Counted from the first letter of the stretch, positions 1-6,494 are shown. The stretch is 6,494 nucleotides of DNA from Acidobacteriota bacterium (GCA_027001345.1 JALTMS010000225.1:1-6494), one strand, 5' to 3'. Notes: generated by a model not told the origin, from the letters alone. Program-made: numbers and translations.

Positions 1-426
1 CTCGTTGGCGTCGCCGAGGCGGCGATGAGCGGCGTGGCCCGAGGCGCCTACATTCTCGCCGAAGCGCCGGAAGGCGAGCCGGAAGGGGTGCTGATGGCCA
101 GCGGCTCCGAACTGCAACTGGCCGTCGAGGCTCGGCGTCTGCTGGCCGAACAGGGCCACCACCTGCGGGTAGTGTCCATGCCCTGCCAGGAGGTCTTCGA
201 AGAGCAGCCCGCGGAGTATCGAAATCAGATCCTGCCGCCGGCGCTGCGACGCCGGGTGTCGATCGAGGCGGGACGTACCCTGGGCTGGCGGCGCTTCGTA
301 GGCGACGGAGGACGCGCGCTGGGAGTCGATCGCTTCGGCGCCTCCGCTCCGGGACCGGTGGTCGAGGAGAAGTTCGGTATGACCGCCGAAGCTGTAGTGC
401 GCGCCTGGCTCGAGACTTCCGGCTGA
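1..426 (+). CDS. tkt: Transketolase, C-terminal part (partial, 5' end outside window)
   Basis: This is the last 141 codons of a transketolase, open from the first base of the window and ending at TGA 424-426. Transketolase is a cytosolic thiamine-diphosphate enzyme that moves two-carbon ketol units between sugar phosphates in the non-oxidative pentose phosphate pathway and the Calvin cycle. Seen in the sequence: the C-terminal domain with RGAYILAEA, a nucleotide-fold-like stretch MASGSELQLAVEA, VVSMPCQEVFEEQ, VSIEAGRTLGWRRFVG and the highly conserved DRFGASAP followed by EEKFG. These match the order of motifs in the family's C-terminal domain. The catalytic pyrimidine and diphosphate-binding domains lie upstream and cannot be judged. 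An ATG at position 25 is internal, because the frame and the family homology continue to the left edge. The related enzyme DXP synthase is unlikely because of the DRFGASAP/EEKFG ending. Confidence 0.93.
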   Translation, partial: LVGVAEAAMSGVARGAYILAEAPEGEPEGVLMASGSELQLAVEARRLLAEQGHHLRVVSMPCQEVFEEQPAEYRNQILPPALRRRVSIEAGRTLGWRRFVGDGGRALGVDRFGASAPGPVVEEKFGMTAEAVVRAWLETSG

Positions 427-460
427 GCCTGTCGCACCACGCCGCACCCGGACCGAGCGC

Positions 461-482
461 GGGGCGGGGCTCTCCCCGCCCC
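461..482. terminator. Perfect 9-bp GC hairpin between convergent genes, probable bidirectional terminator
   Basis: GGGGCGGGG (461-469) and CCCCGCCCC (474-482) are perfect reverse complements around a 4-base CTCT loop. The hairpin sits 34 bases after the transketolase stop and 12 bases after the end of the minus-strand protease gene, which is where a shared terminator would be expected. Neither strand has a T tract after the stem, so it is not a textbook intrinsic terminator. It could act as a U-less terminator, as a 3'-end stabilising stem, or together with Rho. Confidence 0.6.
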
Positions 483-494
483 ACACACCGGCTG

Positions 495-3400
495 TTAGCG
501 GTGCCGTCCCTCGCCGGCCTTGCTCTTGTCCGGGAAGGGAGGACGCTCGGGACGAAGCATCGGCACCTTTTCACTCAGGTCGAGCAGGAAGCGCACCGCG
601 GTCTCGAGCTGGCGGTCTTCTCCGGCCAGAACCTCCTCGGGCCAGTTCTGCACGTCGATATCCGGATCGACGCCGTGGCCCTCGATCAGCCAACCGGTCT
701 CACCGTAGGGCGCGAACTGGGGTGGCGTCGTGGTCGCACCATCGAGCAGGCGCTGATGCGGCTCGATCCCCACAGCACCTCCCCAGGTACGCCGCCCGAT
801 CAGCGTCGCCAGCCCCTTGATCTTGATCGCCTCGGCAAAATACTCACCGTTGGATCCGGTATCCTCGTTGATCAACACAGCCAGATGGCCGTTGAACGCC
901 CGCTCCGGATCTGGAATCGGCCGGCCCTCCCGCGGTTGTGTCATCGACCACAGTTTGCGCTCGAGTCGATCGATGATCATGTCGCCGACGAAGCCGCCTC
1001 CGTTGTAGCGCTCATCGATCACGATCGCCTGCTTGTCGTACTGGTAGTACCACGAGCGCGCAAACTCGATCAGCCCGTCTTCCATCATGTTGGGAATGTG
1101 AACATAGCCTACCCGGCCACCTGAGAGCTTCTCGACCCGGCGGCGGTTGTTCTCCACCCACTGCCGGTAGCGCAAGGACCGTTCGCTGGCCAGGGGTTCG
1201 ACCTGACAGGTGTGGGGATCGCGGCCGGAGTCATCCGCCGCCAGGGTGATCTCCACCCGGTGGCCCACCTTGTTTTCGAAGAAGCGATAGACGTTGTCGT
1301 CGGCACCGACGGCCTGACCATCGATGGCCAGCAGCCACTGACCGTCGCGAGCCTCGCAGCCGGGCTCGAGCAGGGGGGATCGCTGGGAGGGATCCCAACT
1401 CCAACCCTCGACGATGTGGCCCACGCGCAGATGCCGAGCACCGGCGGGTCGCTGCCAGTCCACGCCGAGCAGCCCCACCGGGATTCGCTCAGGCTGGGGA
1501 CCGGTCTCGCCCCCGAAGATGTAGGTGTGGCCGATGTTCAGCTCGCCGATCATTTCCCCGATCAGATAGTTCAAGTCCGCCCGGTTGCCGCAATCCGACA
1601 CAAAGCGCCGGTACTTGCGACCGATCGCCTCCCAGTCGACACCGTGGAGCCCGGGATCGAAGAACCAGTCTCGTTGCACCCTCCAGGCCTCGTCGAAAAT
1701 CTGCTCGAATTCGGCCCGTCGATCGACCTGAAAGCGGACTGATTCCAGATCGACCTCGACTGCATCGCCCCCTGGCTTCTTGCCCGCATCGATCACCGTA
1801 AAGCCCCCCGCACTCTGGTAGACCAGCTTCCTGCGATCGGCGGAGAGATGGTAATTGAACACACCGGAAGCCACAGTCTCGACCTTTTTTTCCTCGAGAT
1901 CATAGTGCAGCAAATCGAGACCGTCGCGGTTGGCATCGGTGATGTTCTGATACTTGAGGAAAATGGGTTTCGGCCGCGACACGAAGAGCAAACCGTCGTC
2001 GAGGGCTTCGAGGCGGAAGTAGTTCCCAGCCTCGATCCCCTCGACGGCCACGATTCTCCGCTCGAGGCCCTGATAGTCGATCTTGACAGGGGGCGGCCCC
2101 ACCTGACCCTCGTCGTCTTCCTCCTTCGTTTCCTCTCCCGAAGCAGCAGGTGCGAAGGGCGTGGGCCGACTCGATTCCAGAACGACCAGGTACGGGCGGG
2201 TCATGTCGAGGAAGACATGGTTCTGATCGACTCGTCCCATGATCGGATGAAAGGTGCGCTGGGAGAGAAAGTAGAGATAGCGACCCGACGGATCGAAAGT
2301 GGGACTCCAGTCCGGTGTATCGGCCCCGGTCAGACGGTGGATCTTTCCCTCGTCGATCGAGTAGAGAAAGATCGACTCGTTGAGCGTGCCTTCCATCTTG
2401 CTGTAGGCGATGGTGCGTGAATCGGGAGAAAAGACGTAGTCCTGGATGCCCCAGCGCTCCCAGGCATCATCGTAGTCCCCCTGGTCGATCACCCGAAGCT
2501 TGCCACTGGTCACCTCGAGCAGATTCAGGCGCATCTGCTTGTCGGAATACAGCAGATAGCGTGAATCGGGGGACCAGACGGCGGGTAGCAGAAAACCCTC
2601 GCCCCGCCGGGTAAGCTGACGCGCCTCGCCGCCTTCGGCAGGCACGAGGTAGATCTGCTCCTCGCCGCTGCGATCCGAGACGAAAGCAACGTACTTGCCG
2701 TCGGGAGACCAGAGAGGGTTTTTCTCCCGGCTGCGCGAGGCCGCGGCGAGGAAGCTCGCCTCTCCTTCTTCCACCGGCACACTGACGATCTCGCCACGAG
2801 TATCGAGCAAGAGCTTCGAGCCGTCCGGCGACAGCCCGTAGCCTCCGGTACGCTTCGAAGCATCGGTCCAGAAGTGGCGCACCGGCGTGCGGTCGCTGGG
2901 CATCTCCACCGGAACCGGCCGCACCTGACCGCTGTCCAGATCGAGCAGGTGCAGTGACTCGGCATACTGGAAGACGATCTTGGCCGGACCGAGCGCCGGA
3001 TATTTCACGTCGTAGTCGGCATAGTCGGTCACCGCCTCGGTCACCCTGTTTTCCGTGTCGTAGCGAAAGATGTTCAGCGTGCCATGCCGGCGATCCGAGG
3101 TGAAGTAGATGAAGCGGTCATGCCACATCGGATAGTTGTCGGTGCCCTCCCAGTCCGTGATGGGCCGGTACTTCCGCTCAGCCAGAGAGCCGACCCAGAT
3201 CTCCTGGGCGGTCCCCCCCTGGTGGCGTTTCCATGTGCGGTCTTCCCGGCTGATCCGGTTGTAGGCGATGCTGCGCCCATCGGGGGAGATGGAGGCCAGG
3301 CCCGCCCGATCCACCGGCAGCTTGCGCGGCAGTCCCCCCGCGGTACTGACCGCGTAGACCTGCTCCCCCCGAAAGGGATACTCGCGACGGGAGCGGAAGA

Positions 3401-3764
3401 GCACCTCGTCGCCATCAGGAGTCCAACCAATGACCCGGTCGTCCGCCGGGTGCCAGGTCAGGCGGCGCGGCTCGCCGCCCTCGGCGGGCATCACGTACAC
3501 GTCCACCCCGCCGTCGTAGCTGGCGGTGAAGGCCAGTTGCCGGCCATCGGGGCTGAAGCTGGCGTAGCTCTCGACGCCTGGGTGGCGGGTGATTCGCCGA
3601 GCGGCCCCTCCCTCGGTGGGCACCAGCCACAGATCTCCCTCGTAAGTGAAGACGATCCGCTCGCCGTGGACATCAGCATGGCGCATCAGGTGGGAAGGAG
3701 CCGCGAGGCTCGCCGCGAAGCCGAAAAGGAGGAGAACGAGAACGACCAGCGAAATCCGGCGCAT
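495..3764 (-). CDS. Exported tricorn-family serine protease (peptidase S41 with propeller and PDZ domains)
   Basis: A 1089-residue protein resembling the tricorn protease, which degrades oligopeptides. Residues 1-22 form a signal peptide (MRR, then a hydrophobic run ending SLAA), so it should act in the periplasm or outside, unlike cytosolic archaeal tricorn. Residues about 25-280 and 300-660 carry propeller repeats with PD40-type SPDG motifs (71, 115, 160, 312, 353, 398, 446, 491). An acidic linker lies at about 542-555. A helical C1-like region (680-755) contains ELNIGH with the probable catalytic His746. A PDZ-like domain follows at about 757-850 and the S41 core at about 855-1065. The core has the glycine loop YNGGG (920-924), the likely nucleophile Ser971 in TGSNGEYF, TWGG (993-996) and a probable catalytic Glu1028 before GHGVDPDI. 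The residue matching tricorn Ser745 is Gly745, and Asn972 follows the nucleophile where tricorn has Asp. The ATG at 3764 was chosen for the signal peptide and the AAGGAG site 9 bases upstream; the frame stays open to 4754, but that part lies antisense to the next gene. The length fits the family (just over 1000 residues). Confidence 0.92.
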   Translation of the reverse strand: MRRISLVVLVLLLFGFAASLAAPSHLMRHADVHGERIVFTYEGDLWLVPTEGGAARRITRHPGVESYASFSPDGRQLAFTASYDGGVDVYVMPAEGGEPRRLTWHPADDRVIGWTPDGDEVLFRSRREYPFRGEQVYAVSTAGGLPRKLPVDRAGLASISPDGRSIAYNRISREDRTWKRHQGGTAQEIWVGSLAERKYRPITDWEGTDNYPMWHDRFIYFTSDRRHGTLNIFRYDTENRVTEAVTDYADYDVKYPALGPAKIVFQYAESLHLLDLDSGQVRPVPVEMPSDRTPVRHFWTDASKRTGGYGLSPDGSKLLLDTRGEIVSVPVEEGEASFLAAASRSREKNPLWSPDGKYVAFVSDRSGEEQIYLVPAEGGEARQLTRRGEGFLLPAVWSPDSRYLLYSDKQMRLNLLEVTSGKLRVIDQGDYDDAWERWGIQDYVFSPDSRTIAYSKMEGTLNESIFLYSIDEGKIHRLTGADTPDWSPTFDPSGRYLYFLSQRTFHPIMGRVDQNHVFLDMTRPYLVVLESSRPTPFAPAASGEETKEEDDEGQVGPPPVKIDYQGLERRIVAVEGIEAGNYFRLEALDDGLLFVSRPKPIFLKYQNITDANRDGLDLLHYDLEEKKVETVASGVFNYHLSADRRKLVYQSAGGFTVIDAGKKPGGDAVEVDLESVRFQVDRRAEFEQIFDEAWRVQRDWFFDPGLHGVDWEAIGRKYRRFVSDCGNRADLNYLIGEMIGELNIGHTYIFGGETGPQPERIPVGLLGVDWQRPAGARHLRVGHIVEGWSWDPSQRSPLLEPGCEARDGQWLLAIDGQAVGADDNVYRFFENKVGHRVEITLAADDSGRDPHTCQVEPLASERSLRYRQWVENNRRRVEKLSGGRVGYVHIPNMMEDGLIEFARSWYYQYDKQAIVIDERYNGGGFVGDMIIDRLERKLWSMTQPREGRPIPDPERAFNGHLAVLINEDTGSNGEYFAEAIKIKGLATLIGRRTWGGAVGIEPHQRLLDGATTTPPQFAPYGETGWLIEGHGVDPDIDVQNWPEEVLAGEDRQLETAVRFLLDLSEKVPMLRPERPPFPDKSKAGEGRHR

Positions 3765-3774
3765 TGTGAGGGGT

Positions 3775-3780
3775 CTCCTT
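3775..3780 (-). promoter_or_regulatory. Shine-Dalgarno site of the tricorn-like protease
   Basis: On the minus strand AAGGAG lies 9 bases before the ATG at 3764. It decides the start against the much longer upstream-open frame, since it sits directly before the signal-peptide-encoding ATG. Confidence 0.75.
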
Positions 3781-3899
3781 GTCCGCGGGCGGGCAGCGGG
3801 TGCCCAGCATAACGCGACCGGCGGGCGCCGATCAGGATCCAGGGTATGATTTTCCCGCCGGACGCGGGCGGTCCCTCCCCTGGCCGCGTCCCTTTTCCC

Positions 3900-3904
3900 A
3901 AGGA
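3900..3904 (+). promoter_or_regulatory. Shine-Dalgarno site of the OB-fold protein gene
   Basis: AAGGA sits 7 bases before the ATG at 3912. It supports this start over the in-frame ATG at 3846, which would place 22 proline- and glycine-rich residues before the signal peptide and has no good ribosome binding site. Confidence 0.6.
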
Positions 3905-3911
3905 CACCATC

Positions 3912-4607
3912 ATGGCCAAGAAGACCTGGATCGTCGGCGCTGCCTGCGCCCTGTTGCTGTTTTCTCTCCCCTCCCTGGCCCAACGCAAGGGCACCGTCGT
4001 CGAAACGATGAACTCCGGCGGCTATACCTACGTGCTGCTCGACACAGCCGACGAGGGAAGAGTCTGGCTCGCTGGACCCCAGACTCAGATCGTTGTCGGA
4101 GATACCCTCGAGTGCGGGACCGGCCTGGAAATGGTCAACTTCGAATCGCCCTCCCTCAAACGTAAGTTCGACAAGATCTACTTCGTCAGCCGCTTCGGCA
4201 CCAAGAGCAGCAAGCCTCTGGCTCATGATCCCCACGCCGGAGTCCCCGGAGCGCCCAAGCTGGCCGGCAAGGTCGAACCGCCCAAGGCCGGCTCGATGCC
4301 CAAGGCCGACGCGACTGTTGCCGAACTCTTCGGCAACGCGTCGAAGTACAAGGGCAAGGCAGTCAAGGTTCGCGGAAGGGTGATGAAGGTCTCCCCCAAC
4401 ATCATGGGCAAGACCTGGGTCCATCTCTCGGACGGCACTGGAAAGAAGGGCAGCAGCGATCTGGTCGTCACCACCCAGGCACCCGTTCTCGCGGGCACCA
4501 CCGTGGTGGTCAGTGGCACGGTGAAGACCGACGTCGATCTGGGGGCCGGATACCACTTTCCGATCCTGATCGAGGACGCCGAGATCGAAACCGAGCCCGC
4601 CGACTGA
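3912..4607 (+). CDS. Exported two-domain protein: NrfJ-like N-terminal domain plus OB-fold domain
   Basis: A 231-residue protein of unknown precise role. Residues 1-23 are a Sec signal peptide (MAKK, a hydrophobic core, SLA before the cut), so the mature protein is periplasmic or secreted. Residues about 25-95 contain KGTVVETMNSGGYTYVLLDT, then VWLAGP and VVGD, a pattern I associate with NrfJ-like small exported proteins found near nitrite-reductase genes in some bacteria. A proline- and lysine-rich linker spans about 96-130. Residues about 133-228 resemble a bacterial OB-fold: KYKGKAVKVRGRVMKV, then WVHLSDGTG, LVVTT and a closing VVSGTV strand. OB-folds bind nucleic acids, oligosaccharides or proteins; the ligand here cannot be read from sequence. 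The single mature cysteine (Cys68) gives no metal or heme motif. The start at 3912 is chosen for the signal peptide and the AAGGA site. The divergent protease and the downstream repeat protein do not clarify its job, and no nitrite reductase gene is visible. Confidence 0.8.
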   Translation: MAKKTWIVGAACALLLFSLPSLAQRKGTVVETMNSGGYTYVLLDTADEGRVWLAGPQTQIVVGDTLECGTGLEMVNFESPSLKRKFDKIYFVSRFGTKSSKPLAHDPHAGVPGAPKLAGKVEPPKAGSMPKADATVAELFGNASKYKGKAVKVRGRVMKVSPNIMGKTWVHLSDGTGKKGSSDLVVTTQAPVLAGTTVVVSGTVKTDVDLGAGYHFPILIEDAEIETEPAD

Positions 4608-4686
4608 CCGCTTTCTGCGCCCGGTGGCGAACGCCGCAACCGAGTCGTTCCGACGAGTTTCCCGACGCGCCCTACATTGTCGTTGC

Positions 4687-4706
4687 ACGGAATCGGAAAC
4701 TTCCGT
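4687..4706. repeat. Short inverted repeat upstream of the FG-GAP protein gene
   Basis: ACGGAA (4687-4692) and TTCCGT (4701-4706) are perfect inverted arms around 8 bases. A nested pair, CGGAA (4694-4698) and TTCCG (4701-4705), is separated by only 2 bases. The element lies 38 bases before the start codon in an otherwise featureless 136-bp gap. It could be an operator for a dimeric regulator or a small leader hairpin, but arms this short arise by chance often. Confidence 0.25.
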
Positions 4707-4730
4707 AGCTTCCTTCCAGCGATTTCGTTG

Positions 4731-4737
4731 AGGGGAG
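4731..4737 (+). promoter_or_regulatory. Shine-Dalgarno site of the FG-GAP protein gene
   Basis: AGGGGAG ends 6 bases before the ATG at 4744. The next in-frame ATG at 4753 would be 15 bases away, too far for this site, so 4744 is preferred. Confidence 0.7.
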
Positions 4738-4743
4738 CTTGTC

Positions 4744-6494
4744 ATGAAGCGCATGTTGCTGTCCGCCGCCGGGTGGAGTGTCGTTGTTGTGTTCTTCTGT
4801 CTCGTCGCTGGATCTGTCCTTGCGGCGGGCCTCGATGATTTCGGCCTGGACGCGCCCCGGGCGCTGGCTGCGGGCTACAGGCCCTCCGACACCGCCCTGG
4901 CCGATCTCGACACCAACGGCAGCACTGACCTGGTAATTTTACGCCAGGGTGAATGGGACGGCAGCCAGTGGGTCGGTTCTTCGTTCCAGGTCTTCCTCCA
5001 TCCCGGCGCAGGGCCCTATCTGGCCGCCACGGTCTACCCCACACCAGATTCACCCAAGGGCCTCGAGGTCTGTGACCTCGACGGCGACGGCGCAGGGGAT
5101 GTGGTCACGGCGAACGCGGGAGCCAGCGACTCGCTGACCGTGTTCTGGAACGACGGCAACGGCGGCTTCACAACCGGCCCCGAAATCTTCGTGGGTGTCG
5201 ATCCGAGCGATGTTGCCTGCAGTGACTTCGATGGAGACGGCTTTCTCGACCTGACCTCTGCCGACCAGTTCGGCCAGGATGTGGCTGTGGTCTTCAATGG
5301 AGGGTCACGCAACTTCGATCCACCGGTCTTCTATTCCACCGGCGATTTGACCGGCGGTGTGGAAGCAGGAGACGTGGATGGCGACGGAGACCAGGACATC
5401 ATCGCCTTCATCGGTGCCGAGCCACAGGTGATGAAGAACGACGGCAGCGGCAACTTCGGGCCCTTCGGGCCGACGGGCATCACTTCGGCCGACGCCAGAT
5501 CGCTCCTGCTCGACTTTGACGGCGACGCCGTCCTCGACCTGGTCAGCGGATCGCAGGTCTGGCCCGGCCTTGGCAACGGCACGTTCCTTTCCCCAGGCAT
5601 TTCCACCGGTCTGTCTGACGACTACGTTCGCGTCTGTGACGTGGATGCCGACGGCAACCTCGACGTGGTCACCGGTGGCGGTTCTTCCCTGTCCGACGGG
5701 CAGGGCGGCCTGACGCCGGTACCCCTGCCCTATCCGGAGCAGAGTGGGCCGGTCGCTTGCGGGGATGTCATCGAGGGCAGTGCCGTGGACCTCGTGCGCC
5801 TGTCCGGCGGCCTGAGCGGACCGATCGCCATCGCCGCCCTGCTCGAAGGGCACGGTGACGGCACCTTCCGCACGGCCACAGCCTTTCCCGCCGGCAACTC
5901 GGTCTGGCATATCGCCGCCGGCCGGATCGACACCGATCTCAACCTCGACGTGGTCGTCGCCCACAGCGCGAGCCCCTCACCCTACGATCAGGCGGTGACG
6001 GTGCTCCGCGGCCGGGGCGACGGCACCTTCGATCCACCCGAGGCCCACGAAGGCGGTGGCGGGTTGCGCAACGTTGCCCTGGAAGACATGAATCTCGACG
6101 GCGCGACCGACATCGTCTTGAGCGACAACCAGGCCAATGCCGCCCTGGAGCTACTCAACGACGGTACCGGAGGGTTTTCCAGCCCCACCACTTATCCTTC
6201 CGGCGGCGAAGCCGAAGCCCTTGCTCTGGCCGACTACGATGGCGAAGGAAGTCCGGACATCGCGGTGACGGATTACCGTGATCCCGGCAAGGTGGGCATC
6301 CTGCTGGCGGCTCCCGGCGGCGGCTATGCGCCGGTGGTCGATTACGGCCTGGTCCATCCGCGGCCGCTGGCGGTCGTCGGCTTGCACCTCGACGGTGATG
6401 CCGACCTGGATCTCGCCGTCGCGAGCGGCGGCAAGTTCTTTGCCGGAACCTGGTCCGAATACGGCATGGAGACTCTCTCGAACAACGGCGATGG
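4744..6494 (+). CDS. Exported FG-GAP/VCBS repeat protein (partial, 3' end outside window)
   Basis: An uninterrupted frame of 583 codons runs from ATG 4744 to the right edge without a stop. Residues 1-28 form a signal peptide (MKRM, hydrophobic stretch, VLAA). The rest is built from a repeat of about 42-57 residues, each centred on a calcium-loop-like DxDxDGxxD motif, typical of FG-GAP/VCBS repeats that fold as integrin-alpha-like beta-propeller blades. Loops start at residues 54, 111, 161, 210, 257, 299, 341, 394, 448, 497 and 548. Those at 111 (DLDGDGAGD), 161 (DFDGDGFLD) and 210 (DVDGDGDQD) are canonical; 341 (DVIEGSAVD) has lost the inner aspartates, and 394 and 548 lack the first Asp (Arg and His instead). 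Motifs such as NDGNGGF, NDGSGNF, GHGDGTF and GRGDGTF mark the following strands. Eleven repeats exceed one seven-bladed propeller, so two propellers are likely. Such proteins are secreted or surface-bound and often serve adhesion or carbohydrate binding; no enzyme domain is visible. The C-terminal sorting signal, if any, lies beyond the window. Confidence 0.9.
   Translation, partial: MKRMLLSAAGWSVVVVFFCLVAGSVLAAGLDDFGLDAPRALAAGYRPSDTALADLDTNGSTDLVILRQGEWDGSQWVGSSFQVFLHPGAGPYLAATVYPTPDSPKGLEVCDLDGDGAGDVVTANAGASDSLTVFWNDGNGGFTTGPEIFVGVDPSDVACSDFDGDGFLDLTSADQFGQDVAVVFNGGSRNFDPPVFYSTGDLTGGVEAGDVDGDGDQDIIAFIGAEPQVMKNDGSGNFGPFGPTGITSADARSLLLDFDGDAVLDLVSGSQVWPGLGNGTFLSPGISTGLSDDYVRVCDVDADGNLDVVTGGGSSLSDGQGGLTPVPLPYPEQSGPVACGDVIEGSAVDLVRLSGGLSGPIAIAALLEGHGDGTFRTATAFPAGNSVWHIAAGRIDTDLNLDVVVAHSASPSPYDQAVTVLRGRGDGTFDPPEAHEGGGGLRNVALEDMNLDGATDIVLSDNQANAALELLNDGTGGFSSPTTYPSGGEAEALALADYDGEGSPDIAVTDYRDPGKVGILLAAPGGGYAPVVDYGLVHPRPLAVVGLHLDGDADLDLAVASGGKFFAGTWSEYGMETLSNNGD

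Larger units (their letters stand above)
3765..3911. promoter_or_regulatory. Divergent intergenic region, likely holding promoters for both flanking genes
   Basis: The protease and the OB-fold gene start back to back across 147 bp, so both promoters should lie here. A TATGAT at 3845-3850 (plus strand), 61 bases before the OB-fold start, resembles a sigma-70 -10 element. On the minus strand TATGCT (3811-3806) is a similar candidate for the protease. Neither has a recognisable TTGACA-like -35 at 16-18 bases, so the assignments are weak. I see no clear operator or riboswitch. Confidence 0.35.

Noticed and set aside
1212..1742. Plus-strand open frames of 110-240 codons antisense to the protease (also at 501-1124, 1848-2420 and 3084-3812).
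   Set aside because: The minus strand carries a full-length, domain-complete protease over this stretch. The plus-strand frames are codon-bias shadows without motifs.
3846..3911. An in-frame upstream ATG that would extend the OB-fold protein by 22 residues.
   Set aside because: It would bury the signal peptide behind a Pro/Gly-rich stretch and lacks a ribosome binding site, whereas the ATG at 3912 has AAGGA at good spacing. The ATG also overlaps the TATGAT promoter candidate.
4626..4635. GGCG-AA-CGCC palindrome after the OB-fold gene as a terminator.
   Set aside because: A 4-bp stem with a 2-base loop cannot form a stable hairpin, and no T tract follows.
4648..4677. TTCCGA and a TACATT-like box as a promoter for the FG-GAP gene.
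   Set aside because: The matches to -35 and -10 consensus are poor and the spacing is off; nothing distinguishes it from background.
3765..4754. The protease frame stays open for a further 330 codons upstream of the ATG at 3764 on the minus strand.
   Set aside because: That stretch lies antisense to the OB-fold gene and has no family similarity I recognise. The signal peptide and AAGGAG site at 3764 fix the start, and long antisense open frames are common in GC-rich DNA.
5305..5964. A 219-codon minus-strand open frame inside the FG-GAP gene, with several shorter ones nearby.
   Set aside because: They mirror the repeat-rich, GC-rich plus-strand gene, which has a signal peptide, a ribosome binding site and consistent repeats throughout. 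The antisense proteins show no recognisable domain.

Overview
This 6.5 kb window is GC-rich chromosomal DNA from an unidentified bacterium. Three of its four genes start with a clear Sec-type signal peptide. They have purine-rich Shine-Dalgarno sequences and are densely packed. A secreted tricorn-family protease together with an FG-GAP repeat protein and a periplasmic OB-fold protein suggests a Gram-negative lineage with a large extracytoplasmic proteome (for example Acidobacteriota, Myxococcota-like or FCB-related groups). That placement is inference; no rRNA, tRNA or other taxonomic marker is present.

Layout from left to right: (1) the 3' end of a transketolase gene on the plus strand, cut by the left edge (1-426). 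(2) A 68-bp convergent gap containing a perfect 9-bp GC hairpin. (3) A 1089-residue, minus-strand tricorn/S41-type serine protease with signal peptide, two beta-propeller regions, PDZ domain and catalytic domain (495-3764). (4) A 147-bp divergent intergenic region with weak promoter-like elements. (5) A 231-residue exported two-domain protein, with an N-terminal NrfJ-like domain and a C-terminal OB-fold domain (3912-4607). (6) A 136-bp gap with a small palindrome. (7) The first 583 residues of an exported FG-GAP/VCBS repeat protein that runs off the right edge (4744-6494), with eleven calcium-loop-like repeats.

The genes do not form an obvious pathway. Transketolase is cytosolic central carbon metabolism. 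The other three are exported proteins with different apparent roles: peptide breakdown, a possible periplasmic accessory function, and a surface or secreted repeat scaffold. The protease and the OB-fold gene are divergent, and the OB-fold and FG-GAP genes are co-directional but separated by 136 bp, so a shared operon is possible but not shown. I found no mobile elements, CRISPR arrays, RNA genes or clear signs of a new defence or biosynthetic system. The points of most interest are active-site differences in the protease and the placement of cysteines in the FG-GAP protein.
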